Of a DNA stretch of 64,000 bases, positions 25,311 to 33,881 are shown piece after piece (position 1 is the stretch's first letter; the number at the start of each line of letters is the position of its first letter). The stretch spans positions 1-64,000 of the forward strand of contig JAFKKG010000013.1 in NCBI GenBank assembly GCA_017305715.1, given 5' to 3'. Position numbers and translations under genes: made by a program. Origin of the DNA: Hyphomicrobiales bacterium. Lineage in GTDB: Bacteria; Pseudomonadota; Alphaproteobacteria; Rhizobiales; Xanthobacteraceae. A model generated the notes under the pieces. That model was not told the DNA's origin. It made no database searches and saw nothing but the letters and a program-made list of their open reading frames with translations.

Positions 25311-26351
25311 ATGCGCTGGGCCAGTCGGTCGATGACGACTTCATTTCGGGCCGAGGAAGTCGCTTCTGCGTCCTTGACCACCCGCCGGGCGTTACTGGGA
25401 ATGGGCTGCGCCTGCTGTTTTGCGTTGGCCGCGCCGCGCGCCTTTGCCGACGCGATGACGCCGGAAGTCGAACGCCATCTCGCCGCCGCCAAACAGGCCG
25501 CAGGGACCGACCTCGAGGCGCTACTGGTGCTCGGGAGGTCGGCCGACCCCACCTTCAAGGCGCCGACACCCGATCTGGAAAAGCTCATGGCGCTGCCGGC
25601 GCCGCCGGCCGGCAAAGCGTTCGACAATTTGTTTTTCGTCGGTGGCAAATGGGTCAGTGCTTGGGCTCTCACGACTTCCGACGGCATCATTCTGTTCGAC
25701 GCAATGAATAATGAAGATGATGCGGAGCATACCATCGAGCGAGGCCTTACGACCGTTGGGCTCGATCCATCCAAGGTAAGGACGATCATTGTGACCCATG
25801 GCCATGGCGATCACTATGGTGGCGCCAGCTATTTCACCCGGAAATACGGCTCGCACGTCGTCGCCAGCGAGGTCGACTGGACCATGATGGAGACCAAACT
25901 GGAATTCGACCATCCGCGGTGGGGGCGTCCCCCGAAGCGCGACATCGCCGTCGCCGACGGCGGCAAAGTACGGCTTGGCGACACCACCGTCGACATCCTG
26001 ATTACACCGGGACACACGATGGGCACGATCTCGCCTATCTTCGACGTGCGCTTGGGATCGCAGAAGCATCGCGTCCTGCTGTGGGGAGGCACCGCCTTCA
26101 ATTTCGGCCGCCAGCCGGAACGGCTGCAAGCCTATGCCGATGCAACAGCGCGGACCCGTCAGGTAGCCAAGCAGCAGGGTGTCGATGTCTTCATCTCTAA
26201 TCACAGCAGTTACGACGGCTCGGTGGAGAAACTCGGCGCTGTCACGGCCGGAGGCGCCAATCCTTTCGTACTCGGCGCGTCCACCGTTGAGCGCGCGCTC
26301 ACCGTCATGAACGAGTGCGCGCAGGCCACGCTCGCTTCGTGGAAGGCGTAA
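25311..26351 (+). CDS. Exported MBL-fold metallo-hydrolase (subclass B3-like)
   Basis: A 346-residue protein. A twin-arginine-like leader (TTRRALLGMGCACCFALAAP) precedes the mature domain. The zinc motif THGHGDHYGG (H-x-H-x-D-H), a later PGHTMGTISP histidine and SNHSSYDG near the C-terminus match the ligand order of B3 metallo-beta-lactamases such as L1 and of other periplasmic MBL hydrolases. It could hydrolyse beta-lactams or another ester or lactone. The fold alone does not decide. ATG at 25311 is preferred (GGTGGAG upstream), with ATG at 25332 possible. It is flanked on both sides by copies of the same dispersed repeat. Confidence 0.85.
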   Translation: MRWASRSMTTSFRAEEVASASLTTRRALLGMGCACCFALAAPRAFADAMTPEVERHLAAAKQAAGTDLEALLVLGRSADPTFKAPTPDLEKLMALPAPPAGKAFDNLFFVGGKWVSAWALTTSDGIILFDAMNNEDDAEHTIERGLTTVGLDPSKVRTIIVTHGHGDHYGGASYFTRKYGSHVVASEVDWTMMETKLEFDHPRWGRPPKRDIAVADGGKVRLGDTTVDILITPGHTMGTISPIFDVRLGSQKHRVLLWGGTAFNFGRQPERLQAYADATARTRQVAKQQGVDVFISNHSSYDGSVEKLGAVTAGGANPFVLGASTVERALTVMNECAQATLASWKA

Positions 26352-26365
26352 TGGTTTCCACGGAC

Positions 26366-26468
26366 TTCCGGTGTTGGCCCTTTTGGGGCCTGATGCACCG
26401 GGATCGGCGATGTCCGCTGATCGGGGAAGGGCGGAAGTTCGCGGCGCGCTGTGAGCGATTGACCCTGG
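26366..26468. repeat. Dispersed non-coding repeat, copy 2
   Basis: Near-identical to 25132-25225 in the block from CGGCGATGTCCGCTGA through GCGATTGACCCTG, with a short deletion before GCGATTG and an insertion in the left part. It follows the MBL stop by 15 nt. Together with copy 1 it brackets the MBL gene in the same orientation. Confidence 0.6.
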
Positions 26469-26470
26469 CT

Positions 26471-26807
26471 GTGTGAAAACGCCGCTGCTTTGCTATGATT
26501 CTCTTGTGATTCTGCGGGGGAAGCTGATGCGGCGCTGAGCAGGCGGATCGTGGGCAATGGACGCTACTGCCCGAATGCCTTGATGATTTCATTGACGAGA
26601 GCAACCCTGTTCGCGTGATCGACGTGTTTGTCGATGCGCTCGATTTGGCTGAGATGAGCTTTGAGAGAGTGGAACCAGCGGCGACTGGTCGGCCATCGTA
26701 CCACCCCTCGGTTCTCCTCAAGCTTTACATCTACGGCTATCTGAACCGGGTGCAGTCGAGCCGGCGGCTCGAACGCGAGGCCGGCCGCAATGTCGAAGTC
26801 ATGGGGC
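26471..26807 (+). mobile_element. IS1182-like element remnant (5' end of transposase, broken)
   Basis: The frame from about 26543 to 26807 encodes the N-terminus of an IS1182/IS5-like DDE transposase: LLPECLDDFIDESNPVRVID, then TGRPSYHPSVLLKLYIYGYL and NRVQSSRRLEREAGRNVEVM. The start is damaged, since ATG at 26527 is followed by an in-frame TGA. Family sequence stops abruptly after EVM at about 26807, so the catalytic domain is missing. The 5' sequence from 26471 (TGTGTGAAAACGCCGC) looks like the original left end. It is non-functional and marks a past insertion with deletion. Confidence 0.8.
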
Positions 26808-26934
26808 CGCCAGCTAAGAACTCCTTCAAGTCATTGGCGAAGCGTGTCGCAAAGGCTGCGGTATGATGGAGAAGATGCCCGCAGCCCTTGTGGTGAAGGA
26901 TGTGCGCCTGGGGATTTGAGCTTGTGAGACGCGC

Positions 26935-27826
26935 TGCATGGCCCTCCAGCATTGCGGCGCCGAGATCCGCCTCGCGCGACCGTCGCCGGGCACCGAAAGC
27001 GCCGGGCCGTGTCGATATTCGATAGAACTCTTGCGGTTGCCGTTCGCGGCCATATCGTGGCAGGGCCGTCCGGCAACAGCGACGTCAGGTCCTCGACGCG
27101 GCCAGAGCGGGCGATCGCCTGGGTGGTCGCCGCAAAGGCTTCCAGCAGCTTGGCGGGATCTTTGGTCAGCATGGCCGCTTTGGCCAGCAGGCCGCGTTGC
27201 AGCAGCGGCCCGATCTCGCCCGCATGCTCCAATGCAGCCCAGCGTGCGGATCAATGCATCGAGCGTGGCCGCGAGCCTGATATCGTCAGGCGTCTTCATG
27301 GTGGCGCGGATGGCAAGGGCCCGGCGAAGCAGCGGCTCGGCCTCGGCCGGCTGTTTGGTCCGTAGCAGCAGGTTGCCGAGCCGCAGTAGCGTCGCCGCCG
27401 CCTCGCCGGACTGCGGTCCGTGGATTTTTTCGACCAGTTCAATACACCGCTTCTGGCAGGACACGGCATCCTCGATTCGAAACGTCCTTAGCTGGCGATT
27501 GGTGAGCTCCTCGAGCGCGGGCAGCAGATTGAGGTTGGCCGCGCCAAGCGCGCTTTCCCGCACCTCCTGACTGCGGCGGAACAGCTCGCCTGCCTCCGGC
27601 TTGCCCTTGTGCTCGGCGCATTTGCCCAGCGCAGCAGCGTATCGGCAACCCGGACATCGGCGCCGAGCTTGCTCTCGCGAATCTGCAGGCCGCGGCGGAA
27701 ATACGGCTCGGTGCCGGAATAGATCCGGTTCGCCGCGTACCACAGTGCAAACTCCTCGAGCGCGTCCGCGACCCGCAGGTCCTGCGGTCCAAGCTCTACT
27801 TCCAGCCTGGCGATGTCTGCCAGCAT
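26935..27826 (-). pseudogene. Frameshifted TPR-repeat protein
   Basis: Three frames together give one TPR protein: 27826 to about 27625 (DALEEFALWYAANRIYSGTE), about 27640 to 27240 (LFRRSQEVRESALGAANLNL, then RLGNLLLRTKQPAEAEPLLR) and about 27240 to 26960 (EHAGEIGPLLQRGLLAKAAM). The frame changes near 27625 and 27240. The 3' part runs into unrelated sequence near the IS remnant. Tetratricopeptide repeats usually mediate protein contacts. The original role is unknown, and as read the gene cannot make the full product. Confidence 0.7.
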
Positions 27827-27874
27827 CTGGTCGAATATTGATATGGCGCGATGTCTGATCCCCTCGTCGGATCA

Positions 27875-28072
27875 TTAGGTGGCGCAATACGCGCGGCCAC
27901 AGCCGAGCAGGAAGACGATCTTGCCGTCCTCAGTGTAGCTCAACGACGGAAGTTCGCGGGAATCAAATTCGGGCTTCCATGATCCGGCGACCGCGGCGGC
28001 GGAAGCAGAAGACAGTAAGGCGATCGCCACGAGGAGCGACAAAGTCTGGTGGACATGGTTAATAATAGTCAT
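27875..28072 (-). CDS. Small secreted protein of unknown function, possibly a remnant
   Basis: A 65-residue product with a clear signal peptide (TLSLLVAIALLSSASAAAVA) and a short mature part ending LGCGRAYCAT with two cysteines. It starts 6 nt after the stop of the larger secreted-protein gene at 28079-29338, so the two are probably cotranscribed. Its stop TAA is in the same frame as the first part of the TPR pseudogene downstream. It may therefore be the truncated N-terminus of one ancestral secreted protein. Confidence 0.5.
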   Translation of the reverse strand: MTIINHVHQTLSLLVAIALLSSASAAAVAGSWKPEFDSRELPSLSYTEDGKIVFLLGCGRAYCAT

Positions 28073-28078
28073 CGCGCA

Positions 28079-29338
28079 CTAGCGGCCGCCTGACACGCCG
28101 CTCTCGCGATTTCGAGGTGGCGGACCCGGCGAATAATTCGGCGCGGCGCGATAAGACGATCCACCGCCACCGCTTCCCGCCACAACCCCAGCAATTCCGA
28201 TTGCGGCGCCCAGCAAATCAGCCGCGCTGATGGCGCTTGAGCTGGCGCGACCACCGCCACCGCCCCTTTCAGGGACGTAGATGAGATTGTTGGCCACGAT
28301 GGACGTGCTACCGCAAACCGAGCAACAGTTCTGACAGCCTGCGGTGCCATCTTGGCCGGTGCCCCAAATCGGTTCGCTGTTTCCTGCTGCCCAGGCACCG
28401 AAACAAATCTTCTCGCCAGGTCGGCAACTCAAGCGGATCTTATGGAGTTTATGATCGTCCAGAATATACGCCTTGTTACTTCCGGGCCACACGACGTTCC
28501 GGCTCTTCGATCGGAAGTTTGCATGAATGGTGTAGTTCCAGCCGTTCTGCAAAGCAAAGATGACGACATCGGGCGCAAATTCGTCTTGAGGCTTTGATGA
28601 CGGGAGATCTCTGTCGGAGGAGCGGTCTGGTGAAGGTGTTGGCTCATCGAAGTTGAACAGGGATTTGGGCGCCCCTTGTCCCGACTTCCGTCGCTCAGCG
28701 TCCTCTTTTAGGCGAGCCTCCGACTTCTCCATTTCGTCGTTCAGCTTCGTCATTTCCTCGCGCTTGCGACGTTGAAGGTCCTTTTGCTCATCGAAGTTGA
28801 ACAGGGATTTGGGCGCCCCTTGTCCCGACTTCCGTCGCTCAGCGTCCTCTTTTAGGCGGGCCTCCGACTTCTCCATTTCGTCATTCAGCTTCGCCAGCTC
28901 CTCCGAGTTCCGGTTCGCCGGGGCTCGGCTCGCTCCCCCGCTGACGTTCGATTCACTCCGGTTGCGCTCCTGGATTGCTGCTTCTTTTTCCTTTGCCTCT
29001 CTCTCGATCTGCTTCTGACGCCACTGCCGGTCTGCGATGTCGTTCACTGCGTCGGCCTCGGGGGACGGGGCCCCCATATACCTCTGCTGCATCTTTTCCC
29101 GTAAAGAGTACGGGCTGGCTTTCTCGACGCACTTGTCCCCTGGCAAATCGGGGTCGAAGTCCTTTTTTTGCCGTTCGCAAACCCGGCAGGCTTCGTAGCG
29201 CTCCTTGAGTTCGGCAGATATCATCGTGCAGGACCAGGTGGGTCCGAACTTCAGATTTAGATTTTCCGAATGTGCGGTCGTGGGGGCGAGAAGCACCAGT
29301 GCGATCAGGGGGAGAAATTTGCACATAGAATTGCTCAA
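28079..29338 (-). CDS. Secreted protein with tandem 48-residue duplication, unknown function
   Basis: A 419-residue protein with a Sec signal peptide (FLPLIALVLLAPTTAHS). A cysteine-containing N-terminal region (ERYEACRVCERQKKDFDPDL) is followed by a charged, probably coiled-coil middle (about 100-230) with two near-identical 48-residue units (KLNDEMEKSEARLKEDAERR, then KSGQGAPKSLFNFDE). A C-terminal domain follows with NGWNYTIHANFRSKSRNVVW and clustered cysteines (GCQNCCSVCGS), then a Gly/Ser-rich tail. No known family is recognised. The cysteine pattern suggests disulfides or metal binding in the periplasm. Confidence 0.75.
   Translation of the reverse strand: MSNSMCKFLPLIALVLLAPTTAHSENLNLKFGPTWSCTMISAELKERYEACRVCERQKKDFDPDLPGDKCVEKASPYSLREKMQQRYMGAPSPEADAVNDIADRQWRQKQIEREAKEKEAAIQERNRSESNVSGGASRAPANRNSEELAKLNDEMEKSEARLKEDAERRKSGQGAPKSLFNFDEQKDLQRRKREEMTKLNDEMEKSEARLKEDAERRKSGQGAPKSLFNFDEPTPSPDRSSDRDLPSSKPQDEFAPDVVIFALQNGWNYTIHANFRSKSRNVVWPGSNKAYILDDHKLHKIRLSCRPGEKICFGAWAAGNSEPIWGTGQDGTAGCQNCCSVCGSTSIVANNLIYVPERGGGGGRASSSAISAADLLGAAIGIAGVVAGSGGGGSSYRAAPNYSPGPPPRNRESGVSGGR
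28642..28893. repeat. Tandem direct repeat, 144-nt period, inside a coding sequence
   Basis: Two copies start at 28642 and 28786. About 110 nt of each are nearly identical, with a handful of silent or conservative changes, for example near 28720 and 28864. The period is an exact multiple of three, so the duplication adds 48 residues in frame. High nucleotide identity points to a recent duplication. Confidence 0.9.
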
Positions 29339-29681
29339 AAAAGTTGGTTGATCCGCTTAGACAACTCAGCTGCTTCGGCGCCGCCTGTCGCGTCAGTTAC
29401 TCCCGCGTCGCACTCCACGTTCACTGCCCGGCAACTGAGGTGGACGTGAATCCGATAGATATCTCATTGGGCTCGCGCTAGTATGACCCATTTGGGTTAT
29501 GCGGCTATTGAGCTAACGGATGATGCTGCGGATATTGGATTGCTATTCGAAGGGGCGGTGGTCCTCGAAGCAATCATGGAATGCGGCAAAAGTCGTCATC
29601 GATGAGGCTCTTTGCGAAGCGAAGAGGTAGCAGATGCGAGATCGTCGCAACGTTCGATATTGATTGGAGAGAGCATCCAGA
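29339..29681. other. Intergenic region between divergent secreted-protein genes
   Basis: No gene is supported. A small dyad ACCCA-TT-TGGGT occurs near 29487-29498 and could be a regulator site. The composition is less GC-rich than the flanking housekeeping regions. Promoters for both divergent genes must lie here. Confidence 0.4.
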
Positions 29682-30248
29682 ATGCGGGCCATCGTCACTC
29701 TAATTTTCCTGCTTGGGGCAGGAAGCAATACTTCGGCGGATCCACTCAGTGCATTGGTGGGCAAATGGATAACGGTGGGCGGATCCCAGTGCAACTCATT
29801 CTCGAGCAACGGAGGAGAGACAAAGACTGAATGTTACGAAGACCGGCACATGATCGGCGTGACTGCAGACGGATTTACTTGGGGAGGAAGGGCTTGCACT
29901 TCGAATGCCGCGACGCCTTTGATCAAACAGGATTTTCGCTCCTATTTCGCGATCATTGATCTCCAGTGCCAAATAGAGGGTAATAAGGTGCGCATCACCA
30001 AGAACGGCACCTCAAAGAAGACTCTCCCAACGTACGTGCGGCTCGATAAATCGTCCGAAACGATTGAATTCTCGATATCTGCGGCAAATGGATGTGAGCG
30101 CCCGCACTATATTGCCGTCCTCAAGTACATCAATCTGGAGGACGAAAATCCCGTCTATTCATACGAGATGACGATCAGGCTGGAACCGACGGGCTTTTGC
30201 AGGGTTTATGACACTGCAGCGGCCGCATGTGGAAAGAAATGCAATTGA
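29682..30248 (+). CDS. Secreted cysteine-rich protein of unknown function
   Basis: A 188-residue protein with a signal peptide (MRAIVTLIFLLGAGSNTSA) and a beta-rich mature part starting DPLSALVGKWITVGGSQCNS. It has seven or so cysteines, including the tail CRVYDTAAAACGKKCN, so disulfide bonding in the periplasm is likely. The opening LVGKW-x5-G resembles lipocalin-like or LolA-like small sensors, but only loosely. ATG at 29682 is chosen for the GGAGAGAG upstream. It is divergent from the other secreted protein. No function assigned. Confidence 0.65.
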   Translation: MRAIVTLIFLLGAGSNTSADPLSALVGKWITVGGSQCNSFSSNGGETKTECYEDRHMIGVTADGFTWGGRACTSNAATPLIKQDFRSYFAIIDLQCQIEGNKVRITKNGTSKKTLPTYVRLDKSSETIEFSISAANGCERPHYIAVLKYINLEDENPVYSYEMTIRLEPTGFCRVYDTAAAACGKKCN

Positions 30249-30460
30249 AACTTAGTCTGGAGCTTCATCGGCTTCCTTGTAAGAGCGAAACACCGTGCAG
30301 CCTCTGTTCGACGTGAGGGTCGTCCGATCGTCGGGATCAAGCCGCTGATGGCTGCGATGGTGGTCTGAGACCGAACCAGTCCTGGCTTCTCACCAACTTC
30401 CCGGGGAAGGTGTTTTTACACGGCCAAGACCCATAGCAGTCATCGGCTGAGCCGCGCCAC

Positions 30461-31300
30461 CTAGGCGAGCTTTTGCCCCGCGAAACGTCCGCCGCCCAGC
30501 GTGGCATCGCTCACCAGGGCAACGAAGCGGACATAGCTTTCATAAAAGGCGTCATGGCCCGCAGGGGTGCCCGCTTCTTGTGTCTCCTTACGGAGCTTCT
30601 GATACATCGCCAGCCGTACTTTGAGAATCTCGGCCCATTCGCCGGTCAAATCGTCGATCGACCGGACCTTGAAGCCCACTCTCTGCAGGAGTTCTGCGTA
30701 TCGATCCAGGCTGCAGAGGTCTGCAACCGCCATGCCCTGCCACATCAGCTTCCTGTCCGAATCTGAAAGCGGGCTGTGGGCAACCCAGTCGGTGAAGACA
30801 ATGCGGCCGCCCGGTTTCAATATCCGATAGGCCTCGGACAAGGCGCGCTCCTTATCAGGCACGTGAAGCAGGGCTTCCTGGCTGATCACGACATCCACGC
30901 TGCTCTCGGGCAGCGGGACCTGCATCACATTTCCCTCGATGACCCGGACGCTGTCTTGCAAGCCGACACGACGGGTCAGCTCTTCCGCCCCTTTGACCCT
31001 CGCCGGCGTCAGTTCAATGCCCGTAACGTCAGCGCCATAACGGTGGGAGAAGTAGCGCGAAGGGCCCCCGAGGCCGGCGCAAAAATCCGCGATCCGGGTG
31101 CCTTGGCCGATATCCGCGCGTTCGGCCAATACGTCATTTGCATCCAGCCCGCCGTAATGATCCTGATCGTGCGGAAACAGTTCCTCGGGAGCCAAATCAT
31201 TGAGGTGACCCCGGGCGGCATCGAGTTTCTTCAAGATGATTTCGCACGAAATCGGATGACGCTCATAGAAATCTATCGCGGAATGAATTTCCGTCACCAT
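30461..31300 (-). CDS. SAM-dependent methyltransferase (class I)
   Basis: A 279-residue enzyme. Motif I is IADFCAGLGGPSRYFSHRYG with the acidic VTGIELTPA as motif II, and SVDVVISQEALLHVPDKERA and LKPGGRIVFTDWV as motifs III-IV. The architecture resembles sarcosine/dimethylglycine, phosphoethanolamine or sterol-type methyltransferases (Methyltransf_11/25). ATG at 31300 has AGGGGTGG upstream, and longer in-frame extensions lack support. The natural acceptor is unknown. It is divergent from the membrane protein at 31492. The 212 nt downstream (30249-30460) hold nothing I can assign. Confidence 0.82.
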   Translation of the reverse strand: MVTEIHSAIDFYERHPISCEIILKKLDAARGHLNDLAPEELFPHDQDHYGGLDANDVLAERADIGQGTRIADFCAGLGGPSRYFSHRYGADVTGIELTPARVKGAEELTRRVGLQDSVRVIEGNVMQVPLPESSVDVVISQEALLHVPDKERALSEAYRILKPGGRIVFTDWVAHSPLSDSDRKLMWQGMAVADLCSLDRYAELLQRVGFKVRSIDDLTGEWAEILKVRLAMYQKLRKETQEAGTPAGHDAFYESYVRFVALVSDATLGGGRFAGQKLA

Positions 31301-31491
31301 AAGTCCACCCCTTGCGGCTTGGCATTTGAGGCCAAGACTAGTTGAACTATGTCGTCGATGCCAAGTGAGGCTGAGCATTCCAAGAGCGGAAGTCGCATGT
31401 CGCCGCATTAGGTTTAGAAGGCCTCTGTGTGCTATGATTTCTAGGGCCGATTTCCTGCGGTTCCACAATGCCGACCAAGACGAAGTAAATC

Positions 31492-31941
31492 ATGGAAATT
31501 CGAGGGCTCATTGAATCAGACCGCAAAACATGGTGGTCGGCCGGACGCCTTCGCTACAATATCACGCTCTTCATTGCTGCTCCGATCTCCGCTGTAATCT
31601 TGATAGTAGTTTGGTGGCTTTTCGAAGAACGCTTCCCTTGTCTAGAAATTACCGGTTTCGCCGTTATTCTTTGGGCCGCGCTCTTTCTTTTTGGTGTTGG
31701 CGTAGCGAACATCTGCTACTTCCTTGGACCATTCACCGAGCGACTTGTTCATCCGCGTAGCACGCTTGCTTTTCGCCGCAGGATGTATGGAGTTGGTGTA
31801 GCTTTCTCGCTACTCCTGATCTTCTCTCCACCTATCTTGAATCTATTTTTTGCTCTCTTGGGCCCCCAGGAGTGCACCGATGAGTTTGGTCAGCGACACA
31901 CTTTCGGCCACGCTTCCTTGCCCACTGAGCATGACCGGTAA
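31492..31941 (+). CDS. Hypothetical membrane protein
   Basis: A 149-residue protein with about four membrane segments: YNITLFIAAPISAVILIVVW, ITGFAVILWAALFLFGVGVA, and hydrophobic stretches around SLLLIFSPPILNLFFALLG. It has a short charged tail. No family is recognised. It stands alone; the 150-nt region after it (31942-32093) includes sequence resembling the dispersed repeats but no gene. Confidence 0.6.
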   Translation: MEIRGLIESDRKTWWSAGRLRYNITLFIAAPISAVILIVVWWLFEERFPCLEITGFAVILWAALFLFGVGVANICYFLGPFTERLVHPRSTLAFRRRMYGVGVAFSLLLIFSPPILNLFFALLGPQECTDEFGQRHTFGHASLPTEHDR

Positions 31942-32093
31942 GCGAGTGGCGCGCCGTCCTAGTGGACGTATCAAGCTTGGCTTTGTCCGCTTTTTGGCAC
32001 ATGGCAGCATGCTGACGCCAAGCGCCGATGCCCGTTTTTGGCCGAAGAGCAGACATCGCCAATTCCAGAGCATTCCAGATTTACGACACGCCG

Positions 32094-33083
32094 CTATTTC
32101 GCCGGCGGCGCGGTAATCGCCTTGCGGATGGCGGCGAGCGGGGCGGTGTCGTCGAATGCGACGCTTTCGCCGTGCAGCTTCAGGCCGAGGTCGCGCCAGA
32201 GGACCGCGAGATCCGGCGTCACCGGCTTTGGCCCCATCTCGTCGTGAAGTTTTGTCAGCACGTCGACGCCGACGGCCTTGTCCGCCGTGGCGAGCACGCG
32301 ATCGATCGTCCAGTCCTTTTCGTGGTTGCCGCCGGCGGCGAGCACGCCGCGCATGGCGTCCTGCAAACCAAAGCGATTATCGGTGCGCTTGCGGATTTCG
32401 ATATCGGCGAGCAGGCAGAACATCGCGCCGCCCCAATATTTGCGGCCCCAGGTATCGGTGTTGTCGAGCCCCTGGTCGCCGGCCTGTGGCAGGCCCTTCG
32501 GCATGTCGCGCATCATCGCCTGCCAGATCTCCGGCGCGGTCAGGTCACCCGCCTGCACCCGCGCAATCGGCTCGATATAGACGGCGAGCCCTTCCGACAG
32601 CCATGCATGGCGGTCGCCCACGTCGGGCAGGGCGGTGTGCACCATCTCGTGCACCATCACCCAGTCGCGCCGCAACACGTCCTCGGTGGCGTCGCGGCCG
32701 ATCGGGATGCGAATGGCGGCGCCGCGATAGCCCCAGGTCGTGCCGCCGCGGATCCGCGTGCCGTCGACCGGCACCAGCAGCAGCCGCAGCTGTTCGACGG
32801 GAAACCGGCCGTAGTACGTCGCGACCGCCTTCGCCGACATCCGGACCCAGTCCAGCACCTTCTCCCGCGGCAAGGTCATCTCGCCCGGCGCGAAGCCGAC
32901 ATGGATGGTGCCGCCGCCTATCTCGAGATCGGTTTTGGGCAGCCGGCCGAACGCATCATAGGGCATGCGGTCGCCGCGCATATATTCCGACTGCGCATCG
33001 GCGCGGAACGCGACGAGGCTTGCCAGCATGGCTGTGGCGACGATGGCGGCGACGATCCAGTGGATATCCCTGAGGGTCTTCAT
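32094..33083 (-). CDS. Exported HExxH zinc metalloprotease, last gene of bufferin-type operon
   Basis: A 329-residue protein with an N-terminal signal or anchor segment (residues 8-25) ending near FRADAQS, so it acts in the periplasm. The zinc motif HEMVH (145-149) with downstream WLSEGLAVY (E164) matches gluzincin-type peptidases such as the M1/M61-like group. It is the sixth gene in a leftward run, and its ATG overlaps the creatininase-like stop in an ATGA junction. I infer a role linked to the bufferin peptides, for example leader removal or turnover. That role is not described in known bufferin systems to my knowledge. Confidence 0.8.
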   Translation of the reverse strand: MKTLRDIHWIVAAIVATAMLASLVAFRADAQSEYMRGDRMPYDAFGRLPKTDLEIGGGTIHVGFAPGEMTLPREKVLDWVRMSAKAVATYYGRFPVEQLRLLLVPVDGTRIRGGTTWGYRGAAIRIPIGRDATEDVLRRDWVMVHEMVHTALPDVGDRHAWLSEGLAVYIEPIARVQAGDLTAPEIWQAMMRDMPKGLPQAGDQGLDNTDTWGRKYWGGAMFCLLADIEIRKRTDNRFGLQDAMRGVLAAGGNHEKDWTIDRVLATADKAVGVDVLTKLHDEMGPKPVTPDLAVLWRDLGLKLHGESVAFDDTAPLAAIRKAITAPPAK

Positions 33084-33865
33084 CGCGACACGCTTCGGGC
33101 GTCGCCCGATCGCTGGTTCGCCTCGTCAGCGAGAAATGCCGCGACCTGTTCGCTGAGATCGCCGAGCATGGCGGCGAGCAGTATCTGGCCTTTTGCCGGT
33201 GTCGCCAGGGTCGGATCGCCATAACTGCCGGAGCGGCTGTAATTCGGCGAGGTCGTGTCCAGCGGCGTCAGGGCCCCGGGTGCCTCACGTCCAATCGCCG
33301 GGCTGGGTTCGGCTCTGTTCATGTCGACGAGATCAGGCGCCAGCGCCAGCATCAGCGAGGTTTCGAGTTCGTCGGCGTGGCTGCCATGGTTTTGCTCGGC
33401 CAGCCGTTCGGCGGCCTCGCGATAGCGCGGACCGTCATGGATGCGCAGATGCATGATGCGGCCCATATCGAGCCGCGCCAGTGCACGTTCGACCGGAGAC
33501 AGCGTGCTGATCCCGGTGTTGAGCACGAACAGCTTTCGGCAGCCATGGCCGAGAATGCCGGTCGCGATCTCCCGCACGACGGCTTCAAAGGTTGCGCTGG
33601 AAAGGCTGCTGCTGCCGGCATAGGCGACGAAGGCCGGATAATAACCGTAAGCCAGCGTCGGCCAGATCAGCGCGCCGAAGCGTGCGGCGAGCTGGCCCGC
33701 CAGCCACTCGGCCTGGATGCGATCGGTGTTGAGGGGCAGATGAAAGCCATGCTCCTTGGCGGCGGCGCCGATCGGCAATATCGCCGCTGCGCCATGGCTG
33801 ATGCGCCGCGCAACGTCGTCCCACGTCATGCGCTCGATGAAATGGCGTTCGGTGTCCGTGCCCAT
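33080..33865 (-). CDS. Creatininase-family hydrolase in bufferin-type operon
   Basis: A 261-residue cytoplasmic protein with creatininase fold signatures: ILPIGAAAKEHGFHLPLNTD (residues 29-48) containing the metal-binding E/H/D set, and GSHADELETSLML (161-173). The usual NGHGGN motif is replaced by NTGIST around 116-121, so one conserved histidine is missing. Family members include creatininase, riboflavin-pathway amidases and MftE, which trims the mycofactocin RiPP precursor. It starts 16 nt after bufC and overlaps the protease gene. A peptide-processing role by analogy to MftE is inference. ATG at 33865 is the first codon with family sequence. Confidence 0.8.
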   Translation of the reverse strand: MGTDTERHFIERMTWDDVARRISHGAAAILPIGAAAKEHGFHLPLNTDRIQAEWLAGQLAARFGALIWPTLAYGYYPAFVAYAGSSSLSSATFEAVVREIATGILGHGCRKLFVLNTGISTLSPVERALARLDMGRIMHLRIHDGPRYREAAERLAEQNHGSHADELETSLMLALAPDLVDMNRAEPSPAIGREAPGALTPLDTTSPNYSRSGSYGDPTLATPAKGQILLAAMLGDLSEQVAAFLADEANQRSGDARSVSR

Positions 33866-33881
33866 GGTGCGGGCCTTTTTG

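Noticed and set aside
28642-28893. Direct repeats considered as a CRISPR-like array
   Set aside because: There are only two units, they lie in frame inside a coding sequence with no spacers, and there are no cas genes.
30249-30460. Possible transposase remnant after the secreted protein gene
   Set aside because: Some phrases resemble decayed transposase DNA, but no frame or motif could be recognised.
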